Origin: Desulfovibrio sp.
GTDB lineage: Bacteria > Desulfobacterota > Desulfovibrionia > Desulfovibrionales > Desulfovibrionaceae
Assembly (NCBI RefSeq): GCF_019424165.1
Contig: NZ_JAHZAA010000002.1
Span: 1-50,030, forward strand
Length of the DNA: 50,030 bases
Direction: 5' to 3'
In this document: one piece after another, positions 35,083 to 43,303 of the stretch
Layout of the letters: every line of letters begins with the position of its first letter
Position numbering within the stretch: position 1 is the stretch's first letter
Program-made: the position numbers and the translations under genes
The notes under the pieces: model-generated
The model's database searches: none
Told to the model about the DNA's origin: nothing
Seen by the model: the letters and a program-made list of their open reading frames with translations, nothing else

Positions 35083-36396
35083 ATGGTGACATTCGAGGCC
35101 CTGCAACAAGGCAAAGAAACGCTGGCCGTCGTCGGCCTCGGCTATGTGGGCCTGCCCCTGGCCGTTGCCCTTTCGCGCCGGATGAACGTGCTGGGGTTTG
35201 ATATCAGCGCCCCGCGCATCAAGGAACTTCAGGACGGGCACGACCGCACGCGCGAAGTGGACGATCACAGGCTGCAGGCCGCCAATGTGCGTTATTCCTG
35301 CGACCCGGCCGATCTCAAGGAAGCCGCCGTTATTATTGTGGCAGTTCCCACCCCCATAGACGACCACCGTTCGCCGGACCTGACCCCCGTGGTGGGGGCC
35401 AGCACCACCGTGGGCCGCCACATGAGCAAGGGCTGCGTGGTGGTGTACGAATCCACCGTGTACCCCGGGCTTACCGAAGAAATCTGCGTGCCGATCCTTG
35501 AGCGCGAGTCCGGCCTCACATTCGGCCGCGACTTCACCGTGGGCTACTCGCCCGAGCGCATCAATCCCGGCGACAAGGTGCATACCCTTGAAACCATCAC
35601 CAAGGTTGTTTCCGGCTCCGACGACGCCACCACAGACCTGCTGGTGCAGGTTTACGGCTCTGTGGTCACGGCGGGCATACACCGGGCTTCCAGCATCAAG
35701 GTGGCCGAGGCCGCCAAGGTTATCGAAAACACCCAGCGCGACCTCAATATTGCGCTCATGAACGAGCTTGCCATCATTTTCGGCCGCCTCGGCATTGATA
35801 CCCTTGAAGTGCTACAGGCCGCGGGCAGCAAGTGGAACTTCCTGCCCTTCCGTCCCGGCCTTGTGGGCGGCCACTGCATTGGCGTGGACCCCTATTACCT
35901 CACTTACAAGGCCGAAGAACTGGGCTTTCACCCCGAGGTCATCCTGGCGGGCCGCCGTATCAATGACAACATGGGCAAATACCTGGCCGAATGCACGGTC
36001 AAACGCCTGATCAAGAGCGGTCGCGTCATCAGCGGAGCGCGCGTGGGCATTCTCGGCTTTACCTTCAAGGAAAACGTGCCGGACCTGCGCAATACCCGTG
36101 TGGTGGACGTCATCCGCGAGCTCGAAGACTACGGCGTACAGGTGCTCGTGAGCGATGCCGAGGCCGACCCCGCCGAAGCCCTGCATGAGTACGGCCAGAC
36201 CCTGTTGCCGCAGAGCGACCTGCGCGACCTGGACGCCCTTATTCTGGCAGTGGGACATGATGCGTATAAAGCTTTGTCTCCCGATGCCATAAAGAGTCTC
36301 TTTGCCCAGCCGGACAAGGCCGTGGTGCTGGACGTAAAAAGCTTTCTCGACCCGGCCGCCATGCGCGACGCGGGCATAGATTACTGGAGGCTGTAA
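35083..36396 (+). CDS. Nucleotide-sugar dehydrogenase (TviB/WbpA-like UDP-HexNAc 6-dehydrogenase)
   Basis: A 437-residue NAD-dependent dehydrogenase oxidising a UDP-sugar to the uronic acid. The Rossmann motif is VVGLGYVGLPLAVALS at residues 15-30. The catalytic cysteine near residue 265 is in GGHCIGVDPYYLT, and KVAEAAKVIENTQRDLNIAL and GFTFKENVPDLRNT are diagnostic of the UDP-N-acetyl-hexosamine branch (TviB, WbpA, WecC) rather than UDP-glucose. It should serve surface polysaccharide synthesis, although the flanking genes are for menaquinone. AAAGGAA precedes the ATG. Confidence 0.92.
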   Translation: MVTFEALQQGKETLAVVGLGYVGLPLAVALSRRMNVLGFDISAPRIKELQDGHDRTREVDDHRLQAANVRYSCDPADLKEAAVIIVAVPTPIDDHRSPDLTPVVGASTTVGRHMSKGCVVVYESTVYPGLTEEICVPILERESGLTFGRDFTVGYSPERINPGDKVHTLETITKVVSGSDDATTDLLVQVYGSVVTAGIHRASSIKVAEAAKVIENTQRDLNIALMNELAIIFGRLGIDTLEVLQAAGSKWNFLPFRPGLVGGHCIGVDPYYLTYKAEELGFHPEVILAGRRINDNMGKYLAECTVKRLIKSGRVISGARVGILGFTFKENVPDLRNTRVVDVIRELEDYGVQVLVSDAEADPAEALHEYGQTLLPQSDLRDLDALILAVGHDAYKALSPDAIKSLFAQPDKAVVLDVKSFLDPAAMRDAGIDYWRL

Positions 36397-36401
36397 ACCG
36401 C

Positions 36402-37202
36402 GTGAGCCTGCTCATCTGCGCTGCCACTGGCCCGGAGCTGGCGGGACTTCTGCCGGACTTTGCCCCGCCTGTCGCGCCTGTCGCGTATGGGGGAAATGGC
36501 GGAGCAGGCTCTGTTCAGGCGCGCGTGTCCGAAGGCCATACTGCGGATGCCACGTCATGGCCCGAAATGCAGATATGGCCCGTACAGCTTAAGAAAGGCG
36601 TGGCATTATGCTGCCTTACAGGTATCGGCCCGGTTAACGCGGCCCTTGCCATGGGGCATGCCCTGAGCCGCGCCGAGGCCGAAGGCACTCCCGTAAGCGC
36701 AGTGCTTAATGCAGGTCTTGCCGGAGCTTTTGACCTTGAAAGCCATCCTCTTCTTTCCCATTGCCTGGTGCAGGAAGAGATATGGCCGGAGTATGGCCTG
36801 CATGACGGCCAGACCGTTATTGCCGGGGCTTTTGGTTTTCCGCAATGGCAGCCCCCGCAGGGCGAGGCCGTGCGTGACCGCCTGACACTTTGCGGCGTTG
36901 AGGCCCTGTCGTCTTTTGGCGGCAGATGCGATGACGGCACGCTGGCCCCCTGCCGCTCACTGACCGTGGCGGGCGTCAGCGCAAGCTTTGCGCGCGCGGC
37001 GGATTTACGAAGCCGCTATCAGGCTGATCTGGAAAATATGGAAGGCTTTGCCGTGGCTTATGCCTGCGCACGCCAGGGCATCGCCTGCGTGGAAGTACGC
37101 AGCGTGTCCAACAAGGTGGGCCCGCGCGCCAAAGAGGAAAAAGATTTCCCCGGCGCATTGCGCGCCCTTGCCCAGGTGCTGCCCGCCCTTAACCTCATCT
37201 GA
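36402..37202 (+). CDS. mqnB: Futalosine hydrolase MqnB
   Basis: A 266-residue nucleosidase that removes the base from futalosine in the alternative (futalosine) menaquinone pathway. The nucleoside-phosphorylase-like fold shows TGIGPVNAALAMGHAL, NAGLAGAFD, the family's QEEIWPEYG and the purine-site block ENMEGFAVAYACARQG. It starts with GTG, with GGAGG in the end of the preceding gene. It is followed eight bases later by a polyprenyl synthase gene, and menG is nearby. Confidence 0.9.
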   Translation: MSLLICAATGPELAGLLPDFAPPVAPVAYGGNGGAGSVQARVSEGHTADATSWPEMQIWPVQLKKGVALCCLTGIGPVNAALAMGHALSRAEAEGTPVSAVLNAGLAGAFDLESHPLLSHCLVQEEIWPEYGLHDGQTVIAGAFGFPQWQPPQGEAVRDRLTLCGVEALSSFGGRCDDGTLAPCRSLTVAGVSASFARAADLRSRYQADLENMEGFAVAYACARQGIACVEVRSVSNKVGPRAKEEKDFPGALRALAQVLPALNLI

Positions 37203-37210
37203 GTAGTGAA

Positions 37211-38176
37211 ATGATTCAACTCAAAGCACGCATTGCCCTGGAACTTCCGGCCATCAACCGCGCCCTTGACCGGGCTGTGGAAACATTGCCCGAACCGGTG
37301 CGCCCGGTAACGCGGCACATTTTTGAAGCCGGGGGCAAGCGTTTGCGCCCGCTTCTCACCGTGCTGACTGCCCGCCTGCTCGGGCATGACAGTGAAGACA
37401 TCCACGACCTTGCCGTCACCCTTGAAATGCTGCACGCAGCCACCCTGCTGCACGACGACGTGCTGGACAATGCCGTGAGCCGCCGGGGCAAACCCGCCGC
37501 CCACACGCTGTACAACGTGTCCAGCGTGATTCTCGCGGGCGACGCCCTGCTGGCCGAAGCCAACGCGCAGGTGGCGCGGCGCGGCGACCCGCGCCTTACA
37601 CGCTGCTTTTCCGAGGCCACCAGCCGCACGGCCGCCGGTGAGATACTTGAAATAGCCGCTCAGGGCTGCGTGAATACAAGCGCCGGGCATTACGAAGAGA
37701 TCGTGCGCGGCAAGACGGCGTGGCTCATCCGCGCCGCCTGTGAAATGGGCGCACTTGCGGCCAAAGCTGACGAGGCGAGCGTGGCAGCGGCAGCAGCCTA
37801 TGGCGAAAACCTGGGCATGGCCTTTCAGATGGTGGACGACGCGCTGGACTTCGCGCCCGAAAGCGCCACAGGCAAGCCCACAGGCGGCGATGTGCGCGAG
37901 GGCAAGCTGACGCCGCCCCTGCGTCTTTACCGCGACAGCCTGAACACTGCCGAACGCGAAGCCTTTGACGCGGCATTTACGGGCTTTGCCATGAGCGCGG
38001 CCGATGCCGAATCCATTGCCCTGCGCATACGCGATGCCGGTTTTGACACGGCAGTGCGCCGCCAGGCCGACACTTTTCTTGATGCGGCCAGGCTTGCCCT
38101 GCATAGCCTGCCCGACAGACCAGAGCGCAAGGTCATGCTCAAGATGACCGATTATGTGCGCGACAGAAAAAAATAA
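37211..38176 (+). CDS. Polyprenyl diphosphate synthase (long-chain, trans)
   Basis: A 321-residue trans-prenyltransferase. The first aspartate-rich motif is DDVLD at residues 82-86, the second DDALD at 209-213, and GGKRLRPLL at 41-49 binds isopentenyl diphosphate. Small residues precede the first motif, consistent with long products, so it probably makes the isoprenoid tail of menaquinone. IspB/HepT-type function is inferred from family and from mqnB and menG nearby. It starts eight bases after mqnB. Confidence 0.9.
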   Translation: MIQLKARIALELPAINRALDRAVETLPEPVRPVTRHIFEAGGKRLRPLLTVLTARLLGHDSEDIHDLAVTLEMLHAATLLHDDVLDNAVSRRGKPAAHTLYNVSSVILAGDALLAEANAQVARRGDPRLTRCFSEATSRTAAGEILEIAAQGCVNTSAGHYEEIVRGKTAWLIRAACEMGALAAKADEASVAAAAAYGENLGMAFQMVDDALDFAPESATGKPTGGDVREGKLTPPLRLYRDSLNTAEREAFDAAFTGFAMSAADAESIALRIRDAGFDTAVRRQADTFLDAARLALHSLPDRPERKVMLKMTDYVRDRKK

Positions 38177-38201
38177 GCTGTAACCGTACGAGGAAGCACC
38201 A

Positions 38202-41201
38202 ATGCTCTACCGGGTGGAAACCGGCCTGCACGCCGGACTGGACGATACACAAGGCCGCAAAACGGCCCAGCACCTGCGCAAGGCTCTTGACCTTTCCACA
38301 GGCTCAGTGCGCCAGATCAAGGTATTCACGGCTGAGGGATTCAGCGAGTCCCAGGTAAAACGTCTGCTCGATGAAGGTATCTGGCACGATCCCATCCTGC
38401 AGGCGGCTTCCCTTGAACCGCTGCCTTCGGGAGATCCCGCGCCCGACTGGTATGTGGAAGTGGGCTTTCGCCCCGGCGTGACGGACAACGAAGCCCGTAC
38501 CGCCCGCGACACCGCCGCCATGGTGCTGGACGTGCCGCGCGACTCCGTGCACGTCTATACGGCTGTGCAGTACCGCATTGTCAACGATCCCGCCGCCCCG
38601 CTCAACCGCGATCAGGTGGACACGCTGACCCGTGACCTGCTGTGCAATACCCTTATCCAGCGCTACCGCATCAAAAGCCGTGACGAATGGCAGGCCAATC
38701 CCGGTTTTGAGGCGCAGGCTGCCCAGGTTACCGGCGAATCCAACGATACGGTGGAAACCATCGCCCTTTCCGGCATGGATGACGAAGCCCTCATGCAGGC
38801 CAGCCGCGCCAACACCTGGGCGCTGAACCTCAAGGAAATGCACTGCATCCGTGACCAGTTTTCCGCGCCGCAAGAAGCCCTGCGCCGCAAGGCCCTCGAC
38901 CTGCCCGGCGATCCCACTGACGTGGAAATGGAAGTGCTGGCCCAGACGTGGTCCGAGCACTGCAAGCACAAGATTTTTGCCTCGCGCATTGAGTATACCG
39001 ATGAGGATACCGGACGCCGCGAAGTGGTGGACAACCTCTACAAGACCTGCATCCGCGACGCCACGGCCATCCTGCGTGAGCGCATGGGCGAAAACGATTA
39101 CTGCAAATCCGTGTTCAAGGACAATGCGGGCGTTATCGCCTTTATCAACGGCTATGATGCCTGCATCAAGGTAGAAACCCACAACAGCCCCTCCGCGCTT
39201 GACCCCTACGGCGGCGCGCTGACAGGCATTGTGGGCGTCAACCGTGACCCCATGGGTACGGGCATGGGCGCGGAACTGGTGTGCAATACAGACGTGTTCT
39301 GCTTTGCCTCGCCTTTTCACGACAAGCCCCTGCCCCCGCGCCTGCTGCATCCCCGCCGCGTGCTTGAAGGCGTGCGCGAAGGTGTGGAACACGGTGGCAA
39401 CAAGTCCGGCGTCCCCACGGTCAACGGCTCCCTTGTCTTCGACGAGCGCTTCCTGGGCAAGCCGCTGGTCTATTGCGGCACAGTCGGCATTATCCCGGCG
39501 GAGCTGCACGGCCGCCCCGGCTGGTACAAAAAAGCCGAAACTGGTGACTTTATTGTCATGACCGGCGGGCGCATCGGCAAGGACGGCATCCACGGAGCCA
39601 CGTTCTCTTCCGAAGAGTTGCACGAAGGCTCCCCGGCCACCGCCGTGCAGATCGGCGACCCCATCACCCAGCGCAAAATGTATGACTTCATCATACGCGC
39701 CCGCGACCTCGGCCTGTACAATGCCATTACCGACAACGGCGCCGGGGGCCTGTCCTCATCCGTGGGCGAAATGGCTGAAGATACGGGCGGTTGTGTGCTT
39801 GACATTGCCAAGGCTCCCCTTAAATACGACGGCCTGCGCCCGTGGGAAATCCTGCTTTCCGAAGCGCAGGAACGCATGACCCTGGCCGTGCCGCCCGCCA
39901 GGCTGGACGAGTTCATGGCCCTGGCCGCGCGTATGGACGTGGAAGCCACCGCCCTGGGAACCTTCACCGAGTCCGGCTACTTTGAAGTGCGCTACAATGA
40001 CCGCATTGTGGCCTCCATGCCCATGAGCTTCATGCACGAAGGCGTACCCCAGCTTGAACTGGAAGCCGTGTGGAAAACGCCGGAAGTTAAAGAAGTCAAC
40101 GTGGATGTGGCCGATGCGGATCAGGGCGCGTTTTTGAAACGCATGCTCAGCCGTCTCAATATCTGCTCCAAGGAATATATCATCCGCCAGTACGACCACG
40201 AAGTGCGTGGCGGCAGCGTCATCAAGCCGCTGGTGGGCGTCAAGCGCGACGGCCCGGCCGATGCGGGCGTGCTGCGCCCCCTGCTGGAATCCGATGCCGG
40301 TCTTGTCATTTCCCACGGCATCTGCCCCAAGTTCAGCGAATATGACACCTACTGGATGATGGCCAACGCCATGGACGAGGCCATACGCAATGCCGTGGCC
40401 GTAGGCGCGGATCCCGACGCCCTGGCCGGAGTGGATAACTTCTGCTGGTGCGACCCGGTGGTCAGCCCCACCAATCCGGACGGCCGCTACAAACTGGCCC
40501 AGCTTGTGCGCGCCTGCCGCGCCCTGCGGCAGTTCAGCCTGGCCTTCGGCGTTCCCTGCATCTCGGGCAAAGACTCGATGAAGAACGACTACACCGGCGG
40601 CGGCGAACGCATCTCCATCCCGCCCACGGTGCTCTTCTCCATACTGGGCGTCATCCGCAATGTTACCGCCACCCAGACCTCGGACTTCAAAAAAGAGGGC
40701 GACCACATCTATCTGCTCGGCGGCACATGGCGTGAAATGGCAGGCAGTGAAGCCGCCGATGAACTGGGCCTCAAGGGCGGCCTCGTGCCGCACGTGGATG
40801 CCGGAACCGCCATGGCGCGTTACCGCGCGGTTTCCGCCCTTATGGGGCAGCGTGCCATTTCCGCCTGCCATGACTGCTCGGATGGTGGCCTGGCCGTAGC
40901 CCTGGCAGAAATGTGCATTGGCGGCCGCCTGGGCGCGGAACTCAATCTGGACGCGGTGCCTGCCTTCCAGGACATGAACAAGACAGAGCTGCTGTACAGC
41001 GAAAGTGCCAGCCGCCTGCTTGTGAGCGTCAAACCCGACCTGGCCATGATCTTTGACGCTCTGGGCCAGTGGCAGATATGCACCCGCATCGGCACGGTGA
41101 CCGGCGACAGCCATCTGACGATGAAATCCGGCGACAGCGTCATTGCCCACGAGCATGTGGACGATCTGGCCCGTGCCTTCAAGGTGACCCTGGACTGGTA
41201 A
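38202..41201 (+). CDS. purL: Phosphoribosylformylglycinamidine synthase, PurS-PurL fusion
   Basis: A 999-residue enzyme of purine synthesis that makes FGAM from FGAR with ATP and ammonia. The first ~170 residues look like PurS-type domains (YRVETGLHAGLDDTQGRKT and YVEVGFRPGVTDNEARTARD). The PurL catalytic part begins near residue 240 with VEMEVLAQTWSEHCKHKIF; ETHNSPSALDPYGG and CISGKDSMKND follow. It stops at LARAFKVTLDW, with no glutaminase domain, so a separate PurQ must supply ammonia. It thus lies between the one-chain E. coli enzyme (about 1,295 residues) and the three-part PurSQL of Bacillus. GAGGAAG precedes the ATG. Confidence 0.92.
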   Translation: MLYRVETGLHAGLDDTQGRKTAQHLRKALDLSTGSVRQIKVFTAEGFSESQVKRLLDEGIWHDPILQAASLEPLPSGDPAPDWYVEVGFRPGVTDNEARTARDTAAMVLDVPRDSVHVYTAVQYRIVNDPAAPLNRDQVDTLTRDLLCNTLIQRYRIKSRDEWQANPGFEAQAAQVTGESNDTVETIALSGMDDEALMQASRANTWALNLKEMHCIRDQFSAPQEALRRKALDLPGDPTDVEMEVLAQTWSEHCKHKIFASRIEYTDEDTGRREVVDNLYKTCIRDATAILRERMGENDYCKSVFKDNAGVIAFINGYDACIKVETHNSPSALDPYGGALTGIVGVNRDPMGTGMGAELVCNTDVFCFASPFHDKPLPPRLLHPRRVLEGVREGVEHGGNKSGVPTVNGSLVFDERFLGKPLVYCGTVGIIPAELHGRPGWYKKAETGDFIVMTGGRIGKDGIHGATFSSEELHEGSPATAVQIGDPITQRKMYDFIIRARDLGLYNAITDNGAGGLSSSVGEMAEDTGGCVLDIAKAPLKYDGLRPWEILLSEAQERMTLAVPPARLDEFMALAARMDVEATALGTFTESGYFEVRYNDRIVASMPMSFMHEGVPQLELEAVWKTPEVKEVNVDVADADQGAFLKRMLSRLNICSKEYIIRQYDHEVRGGSVIKPLVGVKRDGPADAGVLRPLLESDAGLVISHGICPKFSEYDTYWMMANAMDEAIRNAVAVGADPDALAGVDNFCWCDPVVSPTNPDGRYKLAQLVRACRALRQFSLAFGVPCISGKDSMKNDYTGGGERISIPPTVLFSILGVIRNVTATQTSDFKKEGDHIYLLGGTWREMAGSEAADELGLKGGLVPHVDAGTAMARYRAVSALMGQRAISACHDCSDGGLAVALAEMCIGGRLGAELNLDAVPAFQDMNKTELLYSESASRLLVSVKPDLAMIFDALGQWQICTRIGTVTGDSHLTMKSGDSVIAHEHVDDLARAFKVTLDW

Positions 41202-41277
41202 ACACCACCGCCGGGCCGCTGTGCGGATGCAGCACGCTGCAATCCGCCCCAAGAACGCACTGAAACCACAGCCATAC

Positions 41278-41316
41278 ACAGGGCCGCCGCAAGAAAAAAT
41301 CTTGCGGCGGCCCTGT
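41278..41316. terminator. Strong hairpin between purL and the acetyltransferase gene
   Basis: A perfect 17-base-pair stem (41278-41294 with 41300-41316) around AAAAA, between convergent genes. It has no T-tract, so termination may rest on the stem alone. Confidence 0.6.
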
Positions 41317-41364
41317 CGTTCATAACGCGTTGCTGCTGTGCGACTATACCGGGGCTGTATGCGG

Positions 41365-42024
41365 CTACCGGCCCACATTGTTGTCATATTCCGCCGCGGC
41401 CGCAGCCAGGGCGGCAAGGTCTTTCCCGCAGATCAGATGCCGCAAGGCAGCAAATTTCTCCACGTTCCACTGATAGATGCCCAGGGCAAGCAGCGCGTCT
41501 GTGGTGCTCGCCGGAAAGCGCCTTTTAATCTCAACCGCCGGATTACCCGCCACAATGGCGTAGGGGGCCACATCCCTGGTCACAATGGCCCCCGAAGCCA
41601 CAATAGCGCCTTCACCAATGGCGATTCCGGGCATCAGCATGGCCCGCATGCCGATCCAGGCTCCGTCGCCGATAACGGTATCTCCTTTGCCCACATACGC
41701 ATCCGTAATGGTTTCGGGAAAAGGATACAGGCTGAACCAGTCCGTCCGGTGAGTATGATTGCCGCCCATAAGAATGACGGCCTCAGCCCCTATGCACACA
41801 TAGTCGCCAATATAAAGCTGGTCCACGGGCCATTGGGATTCCCAGGCTTTCAGGCTGTATTCATCACCATAAAGGTATCTGACCACGCTCTCTTCAAAGG
41901 AGCCTGTCCAGGCATCGCTGTAGTAACTGTTTTTCCCACGCACATGAATATTGGGATTTTTTACAGATTCGTGCAGGTATTCAACCATGGACCAATGCTT
42001 TTTCCGGGGAGTCTGTTCAGGCAA
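41365..42024 (-). CDS. CatB/Vat-type acetyltransferase (left-handed beta helix)
   Basis: A 219-residue hexapeptide acyltransferase. N-terminal SVKNPNIHVRGKNSYYSD, then GGNHTHRTDWFSLYPF with the presumed catalytic His92, the helix GDTVIGDGAWIGMRAMLMPG and YAIVAGNPAVEIKRRF place it with xenobiotic acetyltransferases (CatB, Vat). These acetylate chloramphenicol or streptogramins, but close relatives modify sugars. The function here is not certain. The start is TTG at 42024 with AAAGGA upstream; an ATG at 41988 is possible but has a poorer site. It is alone, convergent with purL. Confidence 0.85.
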   Translation of the reverse strand: MPEQTPRKKHWSMVEYLHESVKNPNIHVRGKNSYYSDAWTGSFEESVVRYLYGDEYSLKAWESQWPVDQLYIGDYVCIGAEAVILMGGNHTHRTDWFSLYPFPETITDAYVGKGDTVIGDGAWIGMRAMLMPGIAIGEGAIVASGAIVTRDVAPYAIVAGNPAVEIKRRFPASTTDALLALGIYQWNVEKFAALRHLICGKDLAALAAAAAEYDNNVGR

Positions 42025-42580
42025 GGCTCTGTTCCTTTTTTACTAGCCGCAGGCCACGCACGGCCCGTGGAGAAGCGTATACGGATTGGTGCACAGGTCA
42101 AGGCGCCAACACAAGCCACCCACAAGAAGCGTACTGTTGCACCGCCAACAGCCGCACCGCAGGCACATTACCGCCGCCCAAGCGCATTAAAACACACAGC
42201 CCTCCGCAGGCGGACTGCGAAGGGCTGTTATTATTGACGGCCATGCGTTTCAGAAATCAGGATTCCCGGCAGCCGGGGCCACCCGAGGTTCTTGCGATAC
42301 AACGAATTGACAAGGCATTTTTACGGTTTGCTATCCAAACATGCCAGATCAATTTCGTTGACAGCGGAGTGCGGTGCGAAGGGAGTTCGCCGGATACCAC
42401 GGGAAGCTCCCGCGGCAAAAGCCGCACAGCCCTCGCATCTGTTATATCGTGAAACCTCTGGCGTGCTCCGGGAAGAATGCGCAGAGCCCCCCGAGGGACA
42501 GCCCCTGACAGGCCCTTCTGCCGACCGCCGCGCAGGCGGCTCAACTGGTGACAATGAAGGCATTGCAAATGCTCGCTGTC
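42025..42580. other. 556-base gap without a recognised gene
   Basis: Contains a terminator-like hairpin at 42196-42228. The rest, 42229-42580, has short frames on both strands, none protein-like. A TTGACA occurs at 42314-42319 but no good -10 follows. I can name nothing else in it. Confidence 0.4.
42196..42228. terminator. Terminator-like hairpin
   Basis: ACAGCCCT-c-CGC pairs with GCG-a-AGGGCTGT around a nine-base loop. TATTATT follows on the plus strand and GTGTGTTTTAA on the minus strand. On the minus strand it lies 350 bases after the end of the Lys-rich protein gene. Confidence 0.55.
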
Positions 42581-43180
42581 TTAGTTGGTCACGTCGCCAT
42601 CATAATGTTGCGGGCCGCGGCGCTGGCCGTCAAGGCCGTTATGCGGGCGGTCCTGGCGAGGCTCCGGACGTTCCATACGGGGTTCAGGGCGCTTGCCCGG
42701 CCGCTCGGCGGAACGGGCCGCCTTGTTGCCGTTACCGGGCTTGCCGGCGGGATGAACGGCCTTGTTACCACGCTGGCTCTTGCTGTCTGCGGGGCGGGCG
42801 GCCTGATGCGGTCTGCCTTCTTTTTTGACGTCTTTTTTGGCATAGGCCGCGCCTTTTCCGGCCTTGGGCGCGCTTTTTTCCGCCTTGCCCTTGGCGCTGC
42901 CGCTCTTTATCCCGGCCTTGGCGTCTTTTTTGACCTTGTTTTTGCCATTGGCTTTCGCACTGCTTTTTGCAGTGTTTTTAGTCGCCTTGGCATCTTTTTT
43001 GTAGCTGCCCCGCGCGTCAGCGCTCCTGCCCTTGTCCGTCTGCTGGTCATTACGGGCCACAAGCTGTGTACCCGGCTCCATGCGGAAGTTGTCCGCATTG
43101 GCCTGCGTCGGAATCCCGATGCACAGTGCCGCGGCCAGGGCGCACAGACCCAAAGGCCGCCAGAGATTTTGCATGGTCAT
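42581..43180 (-). CDS. Exported Lys/Ala-rich basic protein of unknown function
   Basis: A 199-residue protein with a signal peptide (TMQNLWRPLGLCALAAALC, cleavage likely after ANA near residue 30). The mature part is strongly basic and of low complexity: a Lys/Ala section with pairs such as KKDAKA, then a Pro/Arg/Gly section with RPEPRMERPEPRQDRP. No known domain is visible. Such proteins bind polyanions (polysaccharide, nucleic acid, lipopolysaccharide) or act as linkers, but no function can be claimed. AAGGAGG lies at good distance from the ATG at 43180. The gene is alone. Confidence 0.75.
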   Translation of the reverse strand: MTMQNLWRPLGLCALAAALCIGIPTQANADNFRMEPGTQLVARNDQQTDKGRSADARGSYKKDAKATKNTAKSSAKANGKNKVKKDAKAGIKSGSAKGKAEKSAPKAGKGAAYAKKDVKKEGRPHQAARPADSKSQRGNKAVHPAGKPGNGNKAARSAERPGKRPEPRMERPEPRQDRPHNGLDGQRRGPQHYDGDVTN

Positions 43181-43303
43181 GATGGTAATCCTCCTTGAAG
43201 GGCGCAATGCCCTGAGCTTCCATATGCCTATGCAGTTCCGGACGCAAGAGGTCTTTGCGTATTGCAGGGTTTCTTATTGTAACTATTGCTTTTTTTTAAA
43301 TCT

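Noticed and set aside
42292..42828. Long plus frame opposite the Lys-rich protein gene
   Set aside because: Mirror of the minus-strand gene, which has a signal peptide and a good ribosome site; this frame has neither.
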